A stretch of 43,963 bases of DNA. Source: Urechidicola sp. (lineage in GTDB: Bacteria; Bacteroidota; Bacteroidia; Flavobacteriales; Flavobacteriaceae). A program made the position numbers and the translations under genes. Position 1 is the first letter of the stretch. Every line of letters begins with the position of its first letter. Below the pieces are notes generated by a model. That model worked only from the letters and a program-made list of their open reading frames with translations. It ran no database searches and was not told the DNA's origin. Of the stretch, positions 1 to 9,186 are shown one piece after another. The stretch is taken from the NCBI GenBank assembly GCA_028599075.1, contig JAQRMW010000177.1, positions 1 through 43,963 of the forward strand, read 5' to 3'.

Positions 1-1
1 A

Positions 2-871
2 GAAGGTTGGACTACTACTGGTAAAATCACTTTTTTACTTAACCAAACTGCATTTTCTAATTGGGATGCTGGTGGCGATAACAGTCTTTCAGCAAGTATT
101 AAAGTAAATTATGATTTTAATCATAAAAAGGGAGAATGGTTGCTAGATAACAAATTATTAGCAAGTTACGGAATTAACGTTACTGAAGATGATGGTTTAA
201 GAAAAACAGATGATAGGTTTGAATTGAACTCAATTTTAGGAAAGAACACAAGGTGGGAAAATTGGTATTTTTCATTCTTTAATAATTTTAAAACTCAGTT
301 TACTGACAGTTATGATTATGAAGATGATTTCTTAGACCAAAACGAAAACCCAGGCGATCCCTTTTTTGGATTTGATAATGAAGATTTTGCCACATCAGGA
401 TTTTTTAAAACTGCTACTTTGCAATTTGGTCCGGGTATGTTATGGAAAAAATCAGACAATTTTAATGTAAATATTGCACCGTTTACTTCAAAAATTACTT
501 TTTTAACAAGTGAAAAATTCTCATATAATGATGACTATCCAGATGCTGTTTTTTACGAATCTAGTAATGATGTTGAAACAAACGGTGTTGCAGCAGGAGA
601 TAGTTCGCTATATGAATTTGGTATGAACATCAGAGGTTATTACAAAATTGATTTAATGGAAAATGTTTCTTTTGAAAACATTCTTACACTTTATTCTAAT
701 TATTTAGAAGACCCTCAAAATGTTGATTTAGATTATACATTAAATATTGTATTAACAGTTAATAAGTGGCTTTCTACCGATTTAACATTCCAAACTATTT
801 ATGACGATAATGCTTATAAAGGTTTTCAAATGAGAGAGACATTTGGATTGGGAGTAAATCTAAATTTTTAA
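2..871 (+). CDS. DUF3078 domain protein, 3' part
   Basis: The reading frame is open from base 2 to a stop at 871, so the gene begins upstream of the window and only its C-terminal ~289 residues are visible. No true start codon is seen; the TTG at 140 lies inside the frame. The text includes a FSNWDAGGDNS-type stretch, alternating aromatic/polar strands and a C-terminal segment ending in LGVNLNF. This is typical of DUF3078, a family of probable outer-membrane or periplasmic beta-strand-rich proteins common in Flavobacteria. Ending in Phe suits an outer-membrane beta-barrel (inference). Function is unknown. A strong terminator follows directly. Confidence 0.75.
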   Translation, partial: EGWTTTGKITFLLNQTAFSNWDAGGDNSLSASIKVNYDFNHKKGEWLLDNKLLASYGINVTEDDGLRKTDDRFELNSILGKNTRWENWYFSFFNNFKTQFTDSYDYEDDFLDQNENPGDPFFGFDNEDFATSGFFKTATLQFGPGMLWKKSDNFNVNIAPFTSKITFLTSEKFSYNDDYPDAVFYESSNDVETNGVAAGDSSLYEFGMNIRGYYKIDLMENVSFENILTLYSNYLEDPQNVDLDYTLNIVLTVNKWLSTDLTFQTIYDDNAYKGFQMRETFGLGVNLNF

Positions 872-889
872 AACTTTAACACATAAATA

Positions 890-921
890 AAAAGGCTTTC
901 TTAACTAAGAAAGTCTTTTTG
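890..921 (+). terminator. Rho-independent terminator after DUF3078 gene
   Basis: GGCTTTCTT and AAGAAAGTC form a 9-bp stem (one G-U pair) around a 4-base loop, followed by a T tract. It lies 19 bases past the DUF3078 stop codon. Confidence 0.75.
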
Positions 922-969
922 TTTTAAAGTAAATCATAAAATTGTAATTTAGCAAAAAACAAGCGCTCA

Positions 970-2028
970 ATGTCTCTACTAATTATTTACGCACTACTAT
1001 CTATTGTGTTTTCTTTTTTATGCTCAATATTTGAAGCTGTCTTGTTAAGCATTACTCAAACGTTTATAACTGTTAAAAAAAATGAAGGAGCAAAGTTTGC
1101 CAAACCTTTAAAGGTATTGAAAGATGATATTAATAAACCCTTGATATCAATTTTAACAGTCAACACAATTGCGCATACTGTTGGGGCTATTTTAGTAGGT
1201 GTACAAGCTGAAAAAACGTTTGGTTCTGGTAATAATGCTGTCGGAATTGTATCAGCCATCATGACTTTACTGATATTAATTTTATCAGAAATTATCCCAA
1301 AATCTATTGGAGCAACCTATTGGAAAAAATTAGCTAATTTTTCTACTAAAGGAATTTTGATACTCATGTTTCCATTAAGAGTGTCTGGAATTCTATGGCT
1401 ATTAGAGTTGGTAACAAATATTGTAGGCAATAATACTCATGAAGCAAATATAAGCAGAGAAGATTTTTATGCTATGGCAGATATTGCCAAAGAAGAAGGA
1501 GTGTTTCATGAATCAGAAAGTAAGGTAATTAAGAATCTTATTGACTTTAAAAAAATCTTAGTAAAGGATATTATGACTCCGAGAACAGTCTTGCAGTCGG
1601 CAAATGAAACTATGAAAATTCAAGATTTTTATGATCAAAATCCATTGTTAAAATTTTCTAGAATTCCTATTTATGATGATTCATTAGATGCCATCACTGG
1701 GTATTTTTTAAAAGACCACATGTTAGAAGCTATTATCAAAGGGAACGGGAATGAAGCCTTAAAAACAATTAAGCGATCCATTATTGTAACCGAACGAAAT
1801 GCTCAAATTAAACCTTTGTTTGAGGGTTTAATTGAAAAGCATGAACATATCGCATTGGTGGTAGATGAGTTTGGATCAATTAGCGGTATTGTTACCCAAG
1901 AGGATATTATTGAAACACTTTTAGGATTAGAAATTGTAGATGAAAGTGATAGCCATGAAGATTTACAAACTCTAGCTAGAAAAATGTGGAAAACAAGAGC
2001 AAAACGCCACGGAATAATCGATGACTAG
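970..2028 (+). CDS. CNNM/CBS-domain membrane protein (HlyC/CorC family)
   Basis: A 352-residue protein with an N-terminal CNNM (DUF21) membrane domain of about 160 residues with four hydrophobic segments, including the ILSEIIPKSIGA stretch typical of the family. Two CBS domains follow at about residues 190-320 (DIMTPRTVL at the first; VVDEFGSISGIVTQEDIIE at the second). Family members are implicated in Mg2+/Co2+ efflux or membrane-damage resistance; the ion here is not known. The C-terminal CorC_HlyC domain present in many homologues is missing, and the protein ends soon after the second CBS domain in a basic tail, which is normal for the short Bacteroidota subtype. It converges on hflX with only 6 bases between the stop codons. 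Confidence 0.85.
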   Translation: MSLLIIYALLSIVFSFLCSIFEAVLLSITQTFITVKKNEGAKFAKPLKVLKDDINKPLISILTVNTIAHTVGAILVGVQAEKTFGSGNNAVGIVSAIMTLLILILSEIIPKSIGATYWKKLANFSTKGILILMFPLRVSGILWLLELVTNIVGNNTHEANISREDFYAMADIAKEEGVFHESESKVIKNLIDFKKILVKDIMTPRTVLQSANETMKIQDFYDQNPLLKFSRIPIYDDSLDAITGYFLKDHMLEAIIKGNGNEALKTIKRSIIVTERNAQIKPLFEGLIEKHEHIALVVDEFGSISGIVTQEDIIETLLGLEIVDESDSHEDLQTLARKMWKTRAKRHGIIDD

Positions 2029-2034
2029 CAAAAA

Positions 2035-3252
2035 TTAGATACCCTCTCCGTTTTCATCATATTCATAATACAAGTAGTCATTGTATGGGAAACGTTGAAT
2101 GTGAATTTTCTTAACTTCTTCAAACACTTTTTTTCTAAAATCATCTAAGTTTTCTTTATTAAGTGCTGAGATAAATAAACAATTATCTCCAGAGTTCATC
2201 CAAGTTTTTTTCCAATCGTCTAATGTATAATGTGCCTTTGTGTGCTCAGTAACCAAATCATCATCATCAATAGTTTCATGATTATACGCATCAATTTTAT
2301 TAAAAACTAAGATGGTTGGCTTGTCAACACTTTCTATTTCGTCTAATATTTTATTTACTGATGCAATATGGTCTTCAAAATTTGGGTGCGAAATATCTAC
2401 CACATGCAATAACATATCAGCTTCACGAACCTCATCTAGAGTAGATTTAAAAGACTCAATCAATTGTGTTGGTAATTTTCTAATAAACCCAACAGTATCC
2501 GTCAATAAAAAAGGAATGTTTTTAATTACAACTTTTCTTACGGTAGTATCTAAGGTTGCAAATAATTTGTTTTCGGCAAACACATCACTTTTACTCACAA
2601 CATTCATTAAGGTAGATTTACCAACATTGGTATAACCCACCAAAGCAACGCGCACCATCTTGCCACGATTTTTTCGTTGGACCGCCATTTGCTTGTCAAT
2701 TACAACCAACTTCTTTTTTAGCAAAGCAATCTTATCACGCACAATACGTCTATCCGTTTCAATCTCTGTTTCCCCAGGACCACGCATTCCAATCCCCCCT
2801 TTTTGACGACTCAAGTGTGTCCATAACCTTGTAAGTCTTGGTAGTAAATACTGGCATTGCGCTAACTCAACCTGAGTTCTAGCATAAGATGTTTGGGCTC
2901 TTTGTGCAAAAATATCTAAGATGAGGTTTGTTCGGTCTAGAATTTTACAATCCAATACCTTTTCAATATTTCGTAATTGCGCTGGGTTTAATTCATCATC
3001 AAAAATGGCAGTACCTATATTATGTTGATCTATATAAGCAGCAATATCTTCTAATTTACCTGTTCCAATAAATGTTTTAGGATTAGGGCGTTCTAATTTT
3101 TGCGTAAATCTTTTTACAGATTTACCTCCAGCTGTAAGTGTCAAAAACTCCAACTCATCTAAATATTCGGTGGTTTTTTCTTCATCTTGATGTTGAGAAA
3201 CTACCGCTATTAAAACTGCTTTTTCTGATGTTGCTTTTTTTTCTTCGATCAT
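2035..3252 (-). CDS. hflX: GTPase HflX
   Basis: A 405-residue ribosome-associated GTPase that splits stalled or hibernating 70S ribosomes in characterised homologues. The N-terminal HflX subdomain carries the family signature GPGETEIETDRR at residues 158-169. The G domain shows G1 GYTNVGKST (206-214), G3 DTVGF (252-256) and G4 NKID (~318-321). Length is normal. The ATG at 3252 is used, followed by a charged N-terminus. It is transcribed alone and faces the CNNM gene with no terminator visible between them. Confidence 0.97.
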   Translation of the reverse strand: MIEEKKATSEKAVLIAVVSQHQDEEKTTEYLDELEFLTLTAGGKSVKRFTQKLERPNPKTFIGTGKLEDIAAYIDQHNIGTAIFDDELNPAQLRNIEKVLDCKILDRTNLILDIFAQRAQTSYARTQVELAQCQYLLPRLTRLWTHLSRQKGGIGMRGPGETEIETDRRIVRDKIALLKKKLVVIDKQMAVQRKNRGKMVRVALVGYTNVGKSTLMNVVSKSDVFAENKLFATLDTTVRKVVIKNIPFLLTDTVGFIRKLPTQLIESFKSTLDEVREADMLLHVVDISHPNFEDHIASVNKILDEIESVDKPTILVFNKIDAYNHETIDDDDLVTEHTKAHYTLDDWKKTWMNSGDNCLFISALNKENLDDFRKKVFEEVKKIHIQRFPYNDYLYYEYDENGEGI

Positions 3253-3282
3253 TTAAAAGGAGTGCTGTTTGTATTAATTTGT

Positions 3283-3330
3283 TGATGAGATTCCTCGTCG
3301 TTCGTTTCTCTCTCTGTCGGAATGACAATT
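3283..3330. repeat. Dispersed intergenic repeat, GTCATTCCGA type
   Basis: Read on the minus strand this begins GTCATTCCGACAGAG, passes through an acgaacgacgagg core and ends GAATCTCATC. It resembles the short 'GTCATT...GAATCTC' intergenic elements found in many Flavobacteriaceae genomes and is related to the copies at 14897 and 15769-15859. It lies between hflX and the DUF5689 gene. The ORF running through it is a translated repeat, not a gene. Confidence 0.6.
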
Positions 3331-3370
3331 CTTTTAATATCTACATATAGTTGATTACAAATGTACAAAA

Positions 3371-3402
3371 AACAAAAAAAGCCGAAGCAATTGCTTCGGC
3401 TT
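3371..3402 (-). terminator. Rho-independent terminator of TBDR-DUF5689 operon
   Basis: AAGCCGAAGCAATTGCTTCGGCTT is a perfect palindrome, given here as 12+12 bases (AAGCCGAAGCAA / TTGCTTCGGCTT), at 3379-3402. On the minus strand it is followed by a T-rich tract. It lies about 55 bases past the stop codon of the DUF5689 gene and would end that operon. Confidence 0.85.
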
Positions 3403-3428
3403 ATAAAAATATGTTTTGAAAAATTTGT

Positions 3429-3451
3429 AGATTCCCGTTTACACGAGAATA
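3429..3451. repeat. Degenerate ATTCCCG-type intergenic repeat
   Basis: GATTCCCGTTTACACGAGAAT is an imperfect short palindrome (ATTCcCGT / ACGaGAAT) of the same type as those at 9121, 14987, 15863 and 20770. It lies just downstream of the DUF5689 stop codon. Confidence 0.5.
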
Positions 3452-3456
3452 ATACA

Positions 3457-4893
3457 CTAGATTTCGTTTCCTGTAACTTTAATATTATCAATTTGGAAAG
3501 TAGTTGTTATACCACCATCAGCTCCTAAATACTTAAAGGCAACAAAAACGTTTCCTTCTAAACAAGAAATATTGATTGAACCTGATTCTGTAAATGTAGA
3601 TCCATATCCGCTTGAAGGACTGTCTGCTAAATCAGCATCTATTAAAGCCCAAGTTGCTGTATCAACATCACCTGTAAAATCAGTTGAAATAAATACGCTC
3701 AAGGCATCACCATTATGGTAACCAACTTTTGTTTCGAAAGTTAATTCTTCGTCAGTACTATTGCTTAAATCAATAGCAGGAGTCACTAACCAAACTTCCA
3801 TCGGGTTTTCACCAGATCTAAACGCACTTGCTTGCCAATAACTATTACCAGAAAAACTGCTTAGGCTAAAGTCATTACTTCCACCGTTTACATTAGTGTT
3901 TAACCAACCAGCAGTAATTAAAGCACCTTCACTAGTACCTTCAAAATCTTCGTCGTATACCACATAATCACCACCTACAGGATTATTACCACAGTCTAAA
4001 ATAACTGGGTCACATCTGTCAGCGCTAGAAAAATCTAAATCTGTTGGATTATTGATAATCATTACAAAGAAATCTGCTCTAAAATCTTTTGCCAATACAG
4101 CATTGATATTCCCTTGATCAGGATCAACAGTATGTGATTTAAAATCAGCAAACGTACTTGTTTGTAAAGTAGCTGTTGATTCATCAGCACAACTTAATAA
4201 AATTCTAAATCCGTCAAATGAATCATTAGCTTCACCGGCATAGGTTTTTCCTATTTCATTTCTTTCAAATTGTATCCCTTGAATTTGAATCATAGTGTTC
4301 AAATTATCTTGATCAAAATCTTCTATAGCTACAACAGTCGGTATAATTGTAGCAACCTCTGTTGAACGCATGATATGATTAGTATATGTAAATTGAGGAA
4401 TATCATCAACTCTACCACCAATTAATGAACCAAGGCTATAGCGTCCTGCAGTACCATCAGTTGGATCATTGTCATCACCATCATCATAAGAAACAGACAG
4501 TCCGTTTAATTTAATATATACTTTACGGCCAACTTCAAATGATTCGAATAAAGAAGTTTTATCTACTAATACTTCAATACCAAATTCTGGGTTTTCAGGA
4601 GCATCTTGTACTACTAATGTTTTGTAGAAGTTTCCTCCATAATCACTAGATACTACATATGCAGCTAAATATAAATCACCTGTATCTGTCGGGAAAGTAT
4701 AAATTTCTTCACCTGAGCTATTGTTGTGTTGATCCCATGCTGATCTTACTGCACTAATACTTGAATTTACAGTTACATCTGGTTCTGTACCACCTACTGC
4801 CGGTACATCATATTCATCATCTTGTACACAAGATATGGTCAATGCTGCGATGGCAGCGAATGAGATTAATTTTAAAAATTTAATTGTTTTCAT
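3457..4893 (-). CDS. DUF5689 lipoprotein with C-terminal choice-of-anchor J domain
   Basis: A 478-residue predicted outer-membrane lipoprotein. The signal peptide ends in lipobox LTISC (Cys22), followed by VQDDE, which matches the acidic lipoprotein export signal that sends Bacteroidota lipoproteins to the cell surface. Residues ~40-300 resemble DUF5689 (strands plus KVYIKLNGLSV). Residues ~310-478 look like a jelly-roll choice-of-anchor J domain (FEGTSEGALITAGW ... FQIDNIKV), which often binds ligand. It starts 33 bases after the TBDR gene, so the two are almost certainly co-transcribed and the lipoprotein probably works as the receptor's surface partner. The ligand is unknown. The divergent EEP hydrolases suggest a nucleic-acid or other phosphodiester substrate (inference). 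Confidence 0.85.
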   Translation of the reverse strand: MKTIKFLKLISFAAIAALTISCVQDDEYDVPAVGGTEPDVTVNSSISAVRSAWDQHNNSSGEEIYTFPTDTGDLYLAAYVVSSDYGGNFYKTLVVQDAPENPEFGIEVLVDKTSLFESFEVGRKVYIKLNGLSVSYDDGDDNDPTDGTAGRYSLGSLIGGRVDDIPQFTYTNHIMRSTEVATIIPTVVAIEDFDQDNLNTMIQIQGIQFERNEIGKTYAGEANDSFDGFRILLSCADESTATLQTSTFADFKSHTVDPDQGNINAVLAKDFRADFFVMIINNPTDLDFSSADRCDPVILDCGNNPVGGDYVVYDEDFEGTSEGALITAGWLNTNVNGGSNDFSLSSFSGNSYWQASAFRSGENPMEVWLVTPAIDLSNSTDEELTFETKVGYHNGDALSVFISTDFTGDVDTATWALIDADLADSPSSGYGSTFTESGSINISCLEGNVFVAFKYLGADGGITTTFQIDNIKVTGNEI

Positions 4894-4926
4894 TGTATTC
4901 GTTTTTTGTTCTGTTTTTTTATTTTA

Positions 4927-7809
4927 TTAAAATCTGAAGTACACATTTAAGTAATAAGATGCACCATAACCATACCAGTATTTTGATCCAAATACAGGAG
5001 TATCTCGCTCTTTATCGTCTTGTAAGACTCTATAGTTTGCGTTACGTGATTGTTCAAAACCACCTGTTTTATATTTTTTATTTAGCACATTACTAACGTT
5101 GGCAAAGAAGCCAATATAATAATCGTCTATTCTCCAAGACTTACCACCAACTATATTTACTAAATGGTAATTGTCAAACTTTTCTTGTGCTAACAGTTCT
5201 CTAGCAACTGCAGGGTCATAATCATTAAATGGTAATCCGTCAGCATCTAATCCAAAGCTCTCTGTTCTTGTAATTGGGGCAACATCAACATAAGCATTTG
5301 AAAAGAAATTGATTGTTGCACCAAACCACCAGTATTCAGGATCGCGGTATTCAAAACCTGCAGAAATTGCACGTTGAGGCCCACCAGCAACATGATAATT
5401 TTTTAGGTTGGTTTGTCCAAAATCAATTCTATCACCTTCATTTATTATATTACCATTAACATCTTCAAATTCACTAATTGCAGATGACGTTGCATATACA
5501 TTCGCATTGTCAGAATACACATAGTCTCCTAAAGCCAAGGCTCCTTTCAATTTAATTCTAGAAGTTACTTGTGCAGAAAGCCCTATTTCCATACCAATAT
5601 TACGCTTGTCGATACCTGTAACAACCTCTTGAATGAAAGCGTTGGATTCATTTTGTTGACCACCAGGTGTTAAAACGGTTATACCATCAGCATAGAAAAA
5701 AGAAATTTCTGTAGCATCAGTAAATTGAGTATAATATCCAGTAAACCTTGCTTGAATCATAGGAGTTCTTAAAATATAACTCGCATCAAAAGAGGCAATT
5801 GTTTCGCTCTTTAATTCAGAAACGACACCATTTTCAATATCAACAACTACATCATTATTTTCTCTTGAGTTTGAGAATGAATTACGAATAGATGGCGCCT
5901 TAGTTCTATATCCTAGATTTGCAGTAAATAAATGGCGGCCAGATAATTTATAGGTTAACCCTCCTTTAGCTCCGTAATTAGTAAAGTCTAATTTTTCGCT
6001 TTTACCAAAAGAGTTATCTTCGAAACGACCATTTTTATACAAGCCATTTCTTTGATATGTGGTATTTGATAATTGACCACCTACATAAAAATCGATTTTA
6101 TCATAAGAGAATTGGGCTTGGGCAAACCCGTCAATAATATTTGCATCGATTTCGAAATTATATTTAAAGGTATCTCCAACACCAACAATACGGTTTCTGT
6201 TATTTAAATCGTTTTGAGCTTCGTCAACAGAATCAGAAAATGAATCAGCATCTAAAAAGCCTGTTCCTCCCAAAAGGTCAAGCATATTAGCAAAATTCTT
6301 AGATTTTAAATTGCGATAAGTTATTGCTGCATTGATATCAATATTTTCATTCAATTCTGTTCTAAATATTGTATTAGCCGTGAATTGATTGTCATCATTT
6401 CTATCTTCATACAAGGCGTAAACTGAATTTCTTCCTTGTGTGCCAGCACTTAGGTTGGCAGAGTATAATGAGTTCCAGTCAATTTGACCATCGTTTTGAA
6501 ATTTTTGTTGAGCTAAATAAGCTTGTTCATAATCAGGATTATCTACATCGCGTAAATGATAACTTGGTAATTTTTGATAATAAGTTGGGTCTGGGTTAGA
6601 ACCACCACCAACAATAAATTCAGTTCCAGAAGTATCAGTCATCAAAGTAGTACCACCATAATCTAAACGACTGTTTCCTATTTTTCCAAATTGGTAAGCA
6701 ACGTTTGTGTTTAAGGTTGTTTTCTCATTGATATCCCAAAAATGGTTTAACATTAAAACAGGTTCTTCGATATTTCGTTCTCTAGAGTTTCTTTTATTAG
6801 AATCTTGTTCTCCCCAATAAGAGTTGTATCTCGTATTTTTTAAATCATAGACCTCTTGTGTATTTGGAGATGACTTACCCCTTCTATTTGGCGTATAAAA
6901 ACCAGTAAAGTTTAAACTGTGATTGTCATTAATTACCTTTTCTACAGAAACTGCAAAAGAATTTGCATCATATAAAGAAGCATCATTATACCCTTCAGTA
7001 CCAAAACGTCTAGCGGCTAAAAATGAATATGCCCATCCTTTTTCGTTTAAACCAGAACTGTAACTTGCCATTACTCTACCAGTATAAGACCTGTTAGATG
7101 AAGCATAAGACACTCTACCTCCTTGTCTGTATTCAGAAGCTCTCATGATTACATTATTAGACCCACCAACACCACCAAAAGTGTATTCTGAGGCGGCTAA
7201 ACCATTGGTTAAAACTTGATTCCTCATCAAGTCATTCATACCACCCCAGTTACCCCATTGAGGGCGGCCGTTGTAGATTTTGTTCATTTCGATTCCGTTG
7301 ATTAACAATTTTCCATTTTCAGAATTGTAACCACGTGCTCTAAAAAAAGTAGCGCTAAATTCGTAAGCAGCAGTACTTAAAAATATATCTCTAGACGCTT
7401 GTAGTAAACCTGCAGTGTTATCTGCAGCTCCTTCATCAGCACTCAACTCGTCTTCAGAAAGAGAGATGACACTTAAATCGGTTTGGTCTAAAGCAACTTC
7501 ATATAAAAGTATGCTTCCTAAATCTACTTCGCCACCTTCACTAATGGTGATAGGAAAATTCTGAGTTTCATATCCTTCTAGACTCAACTCTAAAAGTTGA
7601 TTACCCGCAGGAGCATTTTGAATCAGAAAATTACCTTCAGCATCTGTTAGCTGTTCAATTGTGGTTCCTATCAAAGTTACTTTCACGCTAGCCAATGGGG
7701 CTGCATTATAACTATCAGAAACACTTCCTTTAACAATACCCAATGATTGTGCGTTCGTAACAGATACGGTCGCCAAAGCAATGAGTATTGAAGTAATAAT
7801 TTTTCTCAT
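4927..7809 (-). CDS. TonB-dependent receptor with CarboxypepD_reg-like domain
   Basis: A 960-residue outer-membrane receptor. The signal peptide ends near TNAQ (residue 21). An N-terminal carboxypeptidase-regulatory-like beta-sandwich (GIVKGSVSDSYNAAPLASVK, about 24-110) precedes a plug domain (FRARGYNSENGKLLINGIEM, about 155-230) and a long 22-strand-type barrel ending in aromatic YLNVYFRF. It is the first gene of an operon with the DUF5689 lipoprotein, an arrangement that parallels SusC/SusD pairs although the partner is not SusD. A TATTTTTG -7 element lies 46 bases upstream. It is divergent from the EEP genes across a 147-bp intergenic region. The substrate cannot be read from sequence. 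Confidence 0.93.
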   Translation of the reverse strand: MRKIITSILIALATVSVTNAQSLGIVKGSVSDSYNAAPLASVKVTLIGTTIEQLTDAEGNFLIQNAPAGNQLLELSLEGYETQNFPITISEGGEVDLGSILLYEVALDQTDLSVISLSEDELSADEGAADNTAGLLQASRDIFLSTAAYEFSATFFRARGYNSENGKLLINGIEMNKIYNGRPQWGNWGGMNDLMRNQVLTNGLAASEYTFGGVGGSNNVIMRASEYRQGGRVSYASSNRSYTGRVMASYSSGLNEKGWAYSFLAARRFGTEGYNDASLYDANSFAVSVEKVINDNHSLNFTGFYTPNRRGKSSPNTQEVYDLKNTRYNSYWGEQDSNKRNSRERNIEEPVLMLNHFWDINEKTTLNTNVAYQFGKIGNSRLDYGGTTLMTDTSGTEFIVGGGSNPDPTYYQKLPSYHLRDVDNPDYEQAYLAQQKFQNDGQIDWNSLYSANLSAGTQGRNSVYALYEDRNDDNQFTANTIFRTELNENIDINAAITYRNLKSKNFANMLDLLGGTGFLDADSFSDSVDEAQNDLNNRNRIVGVGDTFKYNFEIDANIIDGFAQAQFSYDKIDFYVGGQLSNTTYQRNGLYKNGRFEDNSFGKSEKLDFTNYGAKGGLTYKLSGRHLFTANLGYRTKAPSIRNSFSNSRENNDVVVDIENGVVSELKSETIASFDASYILRTPMIQARFTGYYTQFTDATEISFFYADGITVLTPGGQQNESNAFIQEVVTGIDKRNIGMEIGLSAQVTSRIKLKGALALGDYVYSDNANVYATSSAISEFEDVNGNIINEGDRIDFGQTNLKNYHVAGGPQRAISAGFEYRDPEYWWFGATINFFSNAYVDVAPITRTESFGLDADGLPFNDYDPAVARELLAQEKFDNYHLVNIVGGKSWRIDDYYIGFFANVSNVLNKKYKTGGFEQSRNANYRVLQDDKERDTPVFGSKYWYGYGASYYLNVYFRF

Positions 7810-7854
7810 GTTTGAATTAAAATAGTTTATTTATTGTTGGTGCAATTTTGCCTT

Positions 7855-7862
7855 CAAAAATA
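7855..7862 (-). promoter_or_regulatory. -7 element of TBDR-DUF5689 operon
   Basis: On the minus strand this reads TATTTTTG, matching the Bacteroidota -7 consensus TAnnTTTG. It lies 46 bases upstream of the TBDR ATG. No convincing TTG -33 element is seen. Confidence 0.45.
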
Positions 7863-7879
7863 GTGATAATATATACATT

Positions 7880-7895
7880 TTAACTTATTTTAACA
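7880..7895. promoter_or_regulatory. Candidate Pho-like direct repeat in divergent TBDR/EEP promoter
   Basis: TTAACT-N4-TTAACA lies between the divergent TBDR and EEP promoters. The half-sites resemble those upstream of the phosphate-locus genes (TTAACA-N5-TTAACA), but the period is 10 instead of 11 bases and the distance to a -7 element differs. It could be a chance AT-rich pattern. Confidence 0.25.
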
Positions 7896-7925
7896 GTATT
7901 ATTATTTTGCTTTCAAAATAGTTCC

Positions 7926-7933
7926 TACTTTTG
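7926..7933 (+). promoter_or_regulatory. -7 element of first EEP gene
   Basis: TACTTTTG matches TAnnTTTG. A TTG at 7907-7909, 16 bases upstream, could serve as the -33 element. The gene's ATG is 24 bases downstream. Confidence 0.55.
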
Positions 7934-7956
7934 ATGATTCATTAATAAATATTTTT

Positions 7957-9003
7957 ATGACCCGTATTTTATTTTCCCTTTTAGTTGTCTTAGTAATGTC
8001 TAATAATTCTTTTTCACAAGACAAACAATATAAGATTAGAACAGTTGCTTTTTACAACCTTGAAAACCTTTTTGATACTATTAATAATCCTGCTAAAAAT
8101 GATGAAGCAAGTCCTATGATGGAATTAAAAGGTAACAAGTCTAAAGTATATTGGGATAAAATTGATAAGCTAGGAAGTGTATTGGCAGATATAGGTTTAG
8201 AGAAAACAAAAAACAGCCCAGTATTAATAGGTGTGTGCGAAATTGAAAATGATACTGTTTTAAAAGATTTGGTAAACGGTAAAAATTTAAAAGACAAGCG
8301 CTATAGCTTTGCACACCATGAATCACCAGACAAAAGAGGGATTGATGTTGCTTTATTATATCAGCCACGTTATTTTAAACCAGTAAGTCAAGAAGGGTTT
8401 TCTTTAATGATTTATGACACAGAAGGTGAGCGCGTATATACACGTGATCAATTATTGGTGTCTGGTTATTTAGATGATGAGTTAATTCATATTATTGTAA
8501 ACCATTGGCCGTCAAAAAGAGGCGGTTCTCGTAGTATTGCGTTTAGAGAAAAAGCCGCCGCATTGAATTTAGAAATTATTGAAAAAATTAGAGAAAAAGA
8601 ACCCAATGCAAAAGTGATTACGATGGGCGATTTTAACGATGATCCGATTGAATCAAGTTTCAAAAAAATCATGAAAACAAAATCTAAAAAAGATGATGTT
8701 GCAGAAAATGACATGTACAACCCCTATGAATCTAAGTTTAAAAAAGGTAGTTTTACTGGCGCGTATAGAGACAATATTTCTTTATTTGACCAAGTAATTG
8801 TGAGCTCTCAGTTTGTAACTGCTACTAATGATTTTAGTGATTATAAAATGTACGACGCTAAAATCTATAGTCCAAAAAGGTTAATAAATAGAAAAGGAAG
8901 ATTTAAAGGATACCCTAGAAGAAGTTTTTCTTACGGTAAATATGTAGAGGGTTATAGCGACCATTTTCCTGTTTATATTTTTTTAATGAAAGAAAAAAAA
9001 TAG
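7957..9003 (+). CDS. Secreted endonuclease/exonuclease/phosphatase family protein (copy 1)
   Basis: A 348-residue protein with a cleavable signal peptide (cut near NNSFSQ, residue 21), so it acts outside the cytoplasm. It has the metal-dependent EEP (DNase I-like) fold motifs: FYNLENLFD (32-40), CEIEN with the metal-ligand Glu (94-98), NHWPS (182-186), GDFND (224-228) and the catalytic SDH (334-336). EEP enzymes cleave phosphodiester or phosphomonoester bonds in DNA, RNA, phospholipids or inositol phosphates; which one applies here is unknown. A paralogue of equal length follows, and the divergent TBDR-DUF5689 operon suggests the products are imported (inference). Confidence 0.88.
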   Translation: MTRILFSLLVVLVMSNNSFSQDKQYKIRTVAFYNLENLFDTINNPAKNDEASPMMELKGNKSKVYWDKIDKLGSVLADIGLEKTKNSPVLIGVCEIENDTVLKDLVNGKNLKDKRYSFAHHESPDKRGIDVALLYQPRYFKPVSQEGFSLMIYDTEGERVYTRDQLLVSGYLDDELIHIIVNHWPSKRGGSRSIAFREKAAALNLEIIEKIREKEPNAKVITMGDFNDDPIESSFKKIMKTKSKKDDVAENDMYNPYESKFKKGSFTGAYRDNISLFDQVIVSSQFVTATNDFSDYKMYDAKIYSPKRLINRKGRFKGYPRRSFSYGKYVEGYSDHFPVYIFLMKEKK

Positions 9004-9120
9004 GACTTTACACTTAAAATCAGTACTTTAGCATCACGCCATTTTTAATTTCTCTATTAAAAATGAATCTCAAGTAATTATAATATAGAACCTTCAATTT
9101 ATTTGAAGTTTCCAAAATAG

Positions 9121-9146
9121 TGTCATTCCTGCGGAAGCGGGAATCC
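9121..9146. repeat. Dispersed ATTCCTGC-type palindromic repeat
   Basis: TGTCATTCCTGCGGAAGCGG continues into GAATCC. ATTCCTGC and GCGGGAAT pair around a short GAA-containing loop (one G-U pair). It lies between the two EEP paralogues and belongs to the same repeat family as the copies at 14929 and 20770. Confidence 0.6.
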
Positions 9147-9186
9147 ATTATACCCCTTAAATAATTTAAGGAAAACTGTTTTTGCT

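Noticed and set aside
3249-3491. 80-codon minus-strand ORF between hflX and the DUF5689 gene
   Set aside because: It runs through a dispersed repeat and a terminator hairpin, has no signal or motif, and overlaps the true end of the DUF5689 gene.
3457-7809. SusC/SusD polysaccharide utilisation locus
   Set aside because: The lipoprotein is DUF5689, not SusD/RagB, and there are no glycoside hydrolases nearby; the neighbours are EEP hydrolases.
9155-9171. CCTTAAATAATTTAAGG palindrome ahead of the second EEP gene
   Set aside because: An AT-rich palindrome of this kind is expected by chance in this genome; no second copy or matching promoter was found.
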